Below, one piece after another: positions 59,599 to 64,000 of a stretch of 64,000 nt of DNA. Origin of the DNA: JAEZKC01 sp046546375 (GTDB lineage: Bacteria > Fibrobacterota > Chitinivibrionia > Chitinivibrionales > Chitinispirillaceae); contig JBKGXV010000004.1 in assembly GCA_046546375.1 (NCBI GenBank), forward strand, positions 1 through 64,000. The letters run 5' to 3'. The position numbers and the translations under genes were made by a program. The stretch's first letter is position 1. Each line of letters starts with the position of its first letter. The notes under the pieces were generated by a model. It was not told where the DNA came from. It made no database searches and worked only from the letters and a program-made list of their open reading frames with translations.

Positions 59599-61212
59599 TC
59601 AGATGCCCTCGAACACCTCGTCGAGAAGTTTTTCATCGGGAGCTTTTGAAAACATGCTGAAAAGCACCGTGGCCAGTGCGCTTACTGGAAGAGACACCAC
59701 GATGGGATCGAGATTCTGAAGCCAGGCACTGGTTGCCAGACTGTCCACTCCGAAAAGTGCTCTGCATATCCCAAGCGGCTTTGATTCCTTCAGGTGCACG
59801 AACACCAGCCAGAACGCACTCACGGTCACCCCGCTGACAAAACAGGCTATGGCACCGGCTTTGGTGATTTTCCTGCTGTAGAGGGCTCCGAAATACATGG
59901 GCAGAAATGTCGCGGCGCACAGCCCGAAGAAAAGTGCTGTTCCGATGGCGATTATGGCTGAACCCTGCTCATAGAACCGGGGCAGGCCGAAAGCCAGAAA
60001 AGCACTGATGATGATAGTGACACCCATGGCAATCCTGGTGATGAAAAGTGGATTTCTGCTTTTGATTTTGAATCCGCGCTCCAATACATCACGCCCGAAC
60101 GCGGTACCCATGGTATGAAACTGGGATGAAAGGGTGGAGATGGCCGCAGCCAGCAACGTCACCATGAAAATCGCGGTAAACCAGGAGGGCATCGCTTCTT
60201 TTATATAGAAGGGAATGATATTGTCTGTTTTCTTGTCCACCGCCAGAAAGGAAACCTTTCCCAGCGTGTGCTCAAGGTGATCATGGAAAAAGACGTTGCT
60301 TAGCGAACCCACCATGTAGGCGACTCCGGTCACGATCAGAATGAAAATCCCTCCGACCAGTACAGCCCTGTTGAGTTCTCGGTTGCTTTTCACGGTCATG
60401 AAGCGCAGCACAAGCTGGGGCTGGGCAAGCACTCCTATCCCCACCCCCAGGATAATTGTGGTCACAAGCCTCATCCAGAGTACAGAGCCGAAGCGGGGCA
60501 TGGAGGTCCATCCGCGGTGTCCCTGAGAGCCGAAAAGGGTCAATGCCTGGTCTTTGAGGGCGGTCAGATCCGTATGGGCCTGAACCACACCGCCCAGTTT
60601 GGAATAGGTGAAGATGAGAAGAAGCAACATTCCGATGAACATGACCGAACCCTGAAACGCATCGGTGTACATGACCCCCTTGAGACCTCCCAGAATGACA
60701 TATATCGCCACTATGGAAACAAAAAACATAAGAGCCACTTCATAGTTGATGCCCAGTATCTCGTGAATGAACTGGGTACCTCCGATGATAACCGAACTGG
60801 CGTAAAGGGGCATCGCTATGAAGATAAGCAGTCCGGAAGCGGTCTGAAGGAACCTGGACTGAAAGCGCTTGCCGATGAATTCCGAAAAGGTGTGCGCGTC
60901 AAGGTTATGACCGATTTTTCTGGTACGTTTGCCGAAAACTGCGAATGCTATGAAAATTCCCACCAGGATATTGAGAAACACCAGCCAGAGGATTCCCATA
61001 CCGTATAAAGCCGATGCTCCTCCGAAACCCACAATAGCGGAGGTGCTTATGAATGCCGCTCCGTAGGAGATTGCCATGATGACCGGATGGGTTTTGCGTC
61101 CCGCAAGGAGATAATCGGCCGCGCTGCGTGTTCCTCTGAACCCCAGATACACCAGTATGGCATTGATAATAAGAAAAATGATGACAATTGTTCCCAGAAG
61201 CATCATGTTCAT
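59599..61212 (-). CDS. Sodium:solute symporter family protein, copy 2
   Basis: A 537-aa paralogue of the protein at 57368-58981 with the same length and start (MNMMLLGTIV) and only scattered substitutions. It has the same SSS motifs (ADYLLAGRKTHPVIMAISYGAAFISTSAIVGFGG, VILGGLKGVMYTDAFQG, AAAISTLSSQFHTMGTAFGRDV). GGGGG lies 6 nt before the ATG, and it overlaps its accessory gene by 4 nt. This is a tandem duplication. It probably takes up the same or a similar substrate. Confidence 0.93.
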   Translation of the reverse strand: MNMMLLGTIVIIFLIINAILVYLGFRGTRSAADYLLAGRKTHPVIMAISYGAAFISTSAIVGFGGASALYGMGILWLVFLNILVGIFIAFAVFGKRTRKIGHNLDAHTFSEFIGKRFQSRFLQTASGLLIFIAMPLYASSVIIGGTQFIHEILGINYEVALMFFVSIVAIYVILGGLKGVMYTDAFQGSVMFIGMLLLLIFTYSKLGGVVQAHTDLTALKDQALTLFGSQGHRGWTSMPRFGSVLWMRLVTTIILGVGIGVLAQPQLVLRFMTVKSNRELNRAVLVGGIFILIVTGVAYMVGSLSNVFFHDHLEHTLGKVSFLAVDKKTDNIIPFYIKEAMPSWFTAIFMVTLLAAAISTLSSQFHTMGTAFGRDVLERGFKIKSRNPLFITRIAMGVTIIISAFLAFGLPRFYEQGSAIIAIGTALFFGLCAATFLPMYFGALYSRKITKAGAIACFVSGVTVSAFWLVFVHLKESKPLGICRALFGVDSLATSAWLQNLDPIVVSLPVSALATVLFSMFSKAPDEKLLDEVFEGI

Positions 61213-61409
61213 CTGCTGCCCCCTGCCTCTTCATACTGGGCGAGTTCGGGGTCGTGCTGCTCCCAGACAGCCTCCTCCTCGATCTCTTTCTGTTCATCTT
61301 CCCGAGGGAGATTCCAGTTCATAATGCCATAGACGATGCAGAGAAGAGCCGCTCCGATACAGCAGATGTAGGCAAGCACCACTCCCCCTCCCTCAAGACC
61401 GAGAATCAT
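61209..61409 (-). CDS. Symporter small accessory protein, copy 2
   Basis: A 66-aa single-pass protein: MILGLEGGGVVLAYICCIGAALLCIVYGIMNWNLPRED then an acidic tail with WEQHDPELAQYEEAGG. AAAGGAG lies 7 nt before ATG 61409. It overlaps the tetR gene end by 17 nt and the symporter start by 4 nt, so regulator, accessory and symporter form one operon. Confidence 0.85.
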   Translation of the reverse strand: MILGLEGGGVVLAYICCIGAALLCIVYGIMNWNLPREDEQKEIEEEAVWEQHDPELAQYEEAGGSR

Positions 61410-62049
61410 CTGTGTTCTCCTTTGCAGCATGAGTTGAATAGATTCCGTTTTCAAGAATACCAAGCAGAAGCTCCCATTCATTCAGATATTCCTGCTTGAG
61501 TGCCTCGCGGTTGGTGCTGCCGGAAAGCTTGAGCATGAAATCGTTGCGGGTTTTGATCAGAAGCCAGATCAGAAGATCCATTATGATCTCCTTGGGGAAT
61601 GCCAGCCCGGAGGAGCTCAGGTTGCTGAACACCTGATTGAACCGGTGGAGAAATGTCTTGTGCACCTCGGATTTAAGCTGAAGGTCCTGCAGACTGCCGC
61701 ACTTGACTATGAAAGCTATCATATCCGGGTACTCGAGATAGAAATCTATTGCGATACCCGATACCAGGCGGAAGCGCTGCAGTATATCGGAGGGAAGGGT
61801 CAGTTTATCCCTGCGGATATGTTCCTGGATGTAGTCGTAAAGGGAGGAATAGACATGATCCACTATGAAGAGAAAGAGCTCCTTTTTGCTGGAGATGTAT
61901 TCATACAGACCGCCTTTGGAGATTCCCGCCTTTTTGATGATGCGGTCGGTTGAGCCCTGTTCATAGCCGCTGGCGCCGAATTCTTCGATACAGGCTTTGA
62001 TGATAGCTTCCCTTTTGGGTGCCGGGATTTTGAGAAATGTCTTTTTCAA
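61393..62049 (-). CDS. TetR/AcrR-family transcriptional regulator
   Basis: The 218-aa protein has an N-terminal HTH (about 10-58: KREAIIKACIEEFGASGYEQGSTDRIIKKAGISKGGLYEYISSKKELFLFIVDHV) and a helical ligand-binding C-terminal domain. The start is a TTG at 62049 with GGGAAAG 7 nt upstream. It heads the symporter operon and probably represses both symporter units through the palindrome at 59344-59357. The ligand may be the transported solute. Confidence 0.92.
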   Translation of the reverse strand: MKKTFLKIPAPKREAIIKACIEEFGASGYEQGSTDRIIKKAGISKGGLYEYISSKKELFLFIVDHVYSSLYDYIQEHIRRDKLTLPSDILQRFRLVSGIAIDFYLEYPDMIAFIVKCGSLQDLQLKSEVHKTFLHRFNQVFSNLSSSGLAFPKEIIMDLLIWLLIKTRNDFMLKLSGSTNREALKQEYLNEWELLLGILENGIYSTHAAKENTDDSRS

Positions 62050-62352
62050 CTAGGAGCTTTCCCGTAAAGAAGTTAGAAACCGAGGTGTATGAGACTGCCT
62101 GCTCAGCAGGTATTGAAAATAGTTGATGGATTCGGAAGGGGGCAATCGCGCGGCCTGCGGAAACGGCCCGATTTTAGGAATATGACTTCCGTTTTTTTGG
62201 CACTCATACAATCCGTAGTACGGCTGAAAACCCCTGTACCGGCTTAACAGTGCGTATTTTCATTTGGAATTTTAATTGCTTCTGAGTTAAGGTGGCAGAG
62301 AAGAGTCCGGTTTCACACCGGAAGACAATGATTTGTTTAAAAGGGGGCTGGT
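62050..62352. other. Divergent intergenic region
   Basis: These 303 bp separate tetR (-) and the barrel gene (+). A hairpin TCCGG-TTTCACA-CCGGA lies at about 62307-62323. I found no perfect TetR palindrome like that at 59344, and no strong promoter pair. Confidence 0.45.
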
Positions 62353-63135
62353 ATGAACAGGCTGGTACGCATTGCTTCACTGATATTTCTGGTTGCGGTT
62401 CCGTTGATTGCCGGGATTCCGGTACAGAGCATGAATGAAAGCACGCTGGGGGTGGAGTATTCCGGTTTGACCAGCGGGCAGCTGCTGGATGAGGACAAGG
62501 GGGAGTCTTCAATTATCAGTCATTTCTTCCGTCTTCAGTACTCCCCCGTTTCTCTTCTTCGTTTCTCTCTGGGAGTGGGAAGCAGCCGTCTTGGAATAGA
62601 ATCCGGCGAAGTTGACTTCTGCGGTGAGCCGGGACTAGCGGCAATGGGTGGAGCAGCGCTTAACCTGCCCAGAGTTCACCGTCTGGTTTCTCTTACCGGC
62701 GGAGTGGAGTCCTATTATCTGAGCAGTGTGTCGGGAGATCTGAGGTCCATTGCCTTTATGCACACTCCTTTTGCGGGGCTGATTGTTCACCTGAGTCCTT
62801 ATGTGGATATGGAACTGGGCGGAAGTTACCACATTTTTGACAACCAGATCAAGACAAATGACGGGATACTGAATTTCCGCAACAGTGAACAGATGAGGTT
62901 CTACGGATCGCTCACTCTTCACGATCCCCTAAGCGGGGTATATATAAGCGGTGGAGTGAGTTCTCCCGGAGATTTCTCCGATGTGGTAAGGGACGGCTCT
63001 CCCTACAGATCAAGTGCCTGGATTCAGTTCGGGATAATTCTGAAGCAGGACAAGGAGTTTGCCAGAACGGAAAGGGAGATACGCAAATACTTTTCAAGCC
63101 ACAAGCAGTTGAAGGAGAGGGACCGGCGCTTATAG
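62353..63135 (+). CDS. Outer-membrane barrel-like hypothetical protein
   Basis: The 260-aa protein has a signal peptide (MNRLVRIASLIFLVAVPLIAG) and repeated amphipathic strands typical of outer-membrane barrels: FFRLQYSPVSLLRFSLGVGSSRLG, RLVSLTGGVESYYLSSVSG, MRFYGSLTLHDPLSGVYISGGVSSPGDF and SSAWIQFGIILKQD. A charged C-terminal helix (ARTEREIRKYFSSHKQLKERDRRL) follows. I do not recognise the family. AAGGGGGC lies upstream of the ATG. Role unknown. Confidence 0.65.
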   Translation: MNRLVRIASLIFLVAVPLIAGIPVQSMNESTLGVEYSGLTSGQLLDEDKGESSIISHFFRLQYSPVSLLRFSLGVGSSRLGIESGEVDFCGEPGLAAMGGAALNLPRVHRLVSLTGGVESYYLSSVSGDLRSIAFMHTPFAGLIVHLSPYVDMELGGSYHIFDNQIKTNDGILNFRNSEQMRFYGSLTLHDPLSGVYISGGVSSPGDFSDVVRDGSPYRSSAWIQFGIILKQDKEFARTEREIRKYFSSHKQLKERDRRL

Positions 63136-63197
63136 TGCGTTACATGCCGATGTACATGCTGGGAGAGATGATCAAATGAAATGCAGGAGTGGAGTAT

Positions 63198-63521
63198 ATG
63201 TTAAAAAATTATATCAAAGGTTTTTCTTTTATAGAGGTTGTTGTCGTGGTGGTGATAGTTACCGTTCTGGCGGCAGTGGCCTTCCCTCTCTATAACGGCT
63301 ATGTCCAGGACACACGTCAGGACGTGGTTGATAACCTGGCCAAGAATGCAGCCGCGGCAGCAAATGCCTACTGGCGCAAAACCGGGGCTGCACCCACCCT
63401 TGAACAGCTCAAGCTGTTCTACGATGAAAACACCTATGACATAGTGATTGACGGTTCCAATGTGACAGTGACAGATAAGACAAGAAGTTCCATTATCAAA
63501 ATAGTACCCTACACCCATTAG
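63198..63521 (+). CDS. Type IV prepilin-like protein
   Basis: The 107-aa protein has a short leader ending in Gly (MLKNYIKG) and the prepilin signature FSFIEVVVVVVIVTVLAAVAFPLYNGYV with Glu at position +5, so it is a substrate of prepilin peptidase and N-methylation. The C-terminal part is small and lacks the usual Cys pair. ATG 63198 has AGGAG 8 nt upstream. A decayed second prepilin follows directly. It may act in a type IV pilus, type II secretion or competence pseudopilus. Confidence 0.88.
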   Translation: MLKNYIKGFSFIEVVVVVVIVTVLAAVAFPLYNGYVQDTRQDVVDNLAKNAAAAANAYWRKTGAAPTLEQLKLFYDENTYDIVIDGSNVTVTDKTRSSIIKIVPYTH

Positions 63522-63528
63522 AGGCGAA

Positions 63529-63665
63529 ATGACGGAAAAAAAATTGGCCGAGCAGACGAATTCACTCTCGTTGAACTGTTTACATCCGCGGTTATACTGG
63601 CCATAGCAATTGCGGCTATCGAGGACTCGAAAACCGAGTCCTCAACCATTTTCTTTAAGAACTGA
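63529..63665 (+). pseudogene. Truncated, frameshifted second prepilin gene
   Basis: Seven nt after the prepilin stop, ATG 63529 (GAGG upstream) opens a frame that is lost at an A8 tract. In the shifted frame the DNA reads ADEFTLVELFTSAVILAIAIAAI, the prepilin N-terminal helix, then stops at 63665 inside the end of the convergent ATPase gene. The -1 Gly is replaced (Glu). One added A would restore the frame, but the body is missing. Confidence 0.6.
63621..63643. terminator. Perfect 9-bp hairpin at the end of the P-type ATPase gene
   Basis: GAGGACTCG (63621-63629) and CGAGTCCTC (63635-63643) flank a 5-nt loop and overlap the ATPase stop codon. No U tract follows on either strand. Confidence 0.45.
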
Positions 63666-64000
63666 AGGGGTGTACCCTTTTAAAAGAAGCGATAAGGTAA
63701 CAACAGTCACCGAACTCATCGCCATAGCCAGTCCTGCCAGCTCAGGTCTGAATGTCCATCCGAAGATTGGATTCAGCACACCAGCCGCAAGAGGTATAAG
63801 TGCGGTGTTATAGGCAAAAGCCCAGAACAAGTTACCCTTTATTCTGTTCATAAGCTTTCCACCCAGTTCGATAGCGGCCACAGCATCCATCGGATCGCTT
63901 TTCACCAGAACAATCTCACCGCTCTCAACTGCCACATCCGTTCCGCCACCCATGGCGATTCCCACGTCAGACTGCACCAAAGCGGGTGCATCATTTATGC
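63642..64000 (-). CDS. Heavy-metal P-type ATPase, C-terminal part (cut by window edge)
   Basis: The gene runs off the right edge, so only the last 119 codons are present. The hinge sequence INDAPALVQSDVGIAMGGGTDVA, then ESGEIVLVKSDPMDAVAAIELGGKLMNRIKGNLFWAFAYNTALIPLAAGVLNPIFGWTFRPELAGLAMAMSSVTVVTLSLLL, are the end of a P1B-type copper or related cation exporter: the last two transmembrane helices with N, Y and the MSSVTVV motif typical of CopA. It is an inner-membrane protein. Metal specificity is best guessed as Cu(I). Confidence 0.9.
   Translation of the reverse strand, partial: INDAPALVQSDVGIAMGGGTDVAVESGEIVLVKSDPMDAVAAIELGGKLMNRIKGNLFWAFAYNTALIPLAAGVLNPIFGWTFRPELAGLAMAMSSVTVVTLSLLLKGYTPSVLKENG

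Noticed and set aside
1..64000. CRISPR array, rRNA operon or intact insertion sequence
   Set aside because: No regularly spaced repeats, no rRNA sequence, and no complete transposase with inverted repeats were seen.

Overview
The window comes from a Gram-negative bacterium of moderate GC. Supporting traits are outer-membrane beta-barrel proteins with signal peptides, a type IV prepilin, MltG, RNase Y with a YmdB-type phosphodiesterase, and a three-domain NifU. The gene order thrS-infC-rpmI-rplT-pheS-pheT-(zapB-like)-zapA-rny-ymdB-xseA-xseB-ispA and the family mix suggest the FCB side of the bacterial tree (Fibrobacterota-like is my best guess), but no marker here fixes the phylum.

Layout. 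0.1-1.3 kb: tRNA-Leu, a small acidic protein with a near-consensus promoter, an NTF2-like protein and tRNA-Val. 1.4-14.2 kb: one long + strand run of translation, cell-division, RNA-decay, DNA-repair and isoprenoid genes, with an ATT-start infC and a probable structured RNA between zapA and rny. 14.4-19.2 kb (- strand): citrate synthase, a U32/TrhP-like protein, an outer-membrane protein and MltG. 19.5-24 kb (+): small membrane proteins (DUF4235, DUF1328), NudC, BrkB/YihY, two outer-membrane barrels and an MgtC-like protein.

24.0-41.9 kb (-) is the centrepiece: 18 tightly packed, often overlapping genes read from 41.9 down to 24.0 kb. They encode two nucleotide-sugar epimerases, a zinc dehydrogenase, a Gfo/Idh/MocA oxidoreductase, a 95-residue protein, two GT4 and four CgeB-type glycosyltransferases, a glycoside hydrolase whose barrel looks circularly permuted, a sugar nucleotidyltransferase, a PIG-L deacetylase, a FemAB/BioF2-type acyltransferase, a histidine phosphatase, a phosphoribosyltransferase fused to a kinase-like domain, and a methyltransferase. 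Together they look like a pathway that builds, decorates and trims a small glycoconjugate; the product cannot be named from sequence.

42-51 kb is mixed core: hemerythrin-like protein, rhodanese, DUF1328, a B12-binding radical SAM fusion, metallophosphoesterase, DHH phosphoesterase, NifU and FolC. 51.2-57.2 kb is an AT-richer accessory island ending at tRNA-Pro. It holds decayed genes (Rpn-type nuclease, sulfatase-modifying-factor domain) and two intact genes that look like a defence module: an AlbA_2/Schlafen-type ATP-binding protein and a TrlF-like PHP-ATPase. 57.3-62.1 kb carries a tandemly duplicated sodium:solute symporter plus small accessory subunit, headed by a TetR regulator, with a perfect 14-bp palindrome next to a promoter. 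The window ends with an outer-membrane protein, a prepilin, a decayed second prepilin and the 3' part of a metal P-type ATPase.
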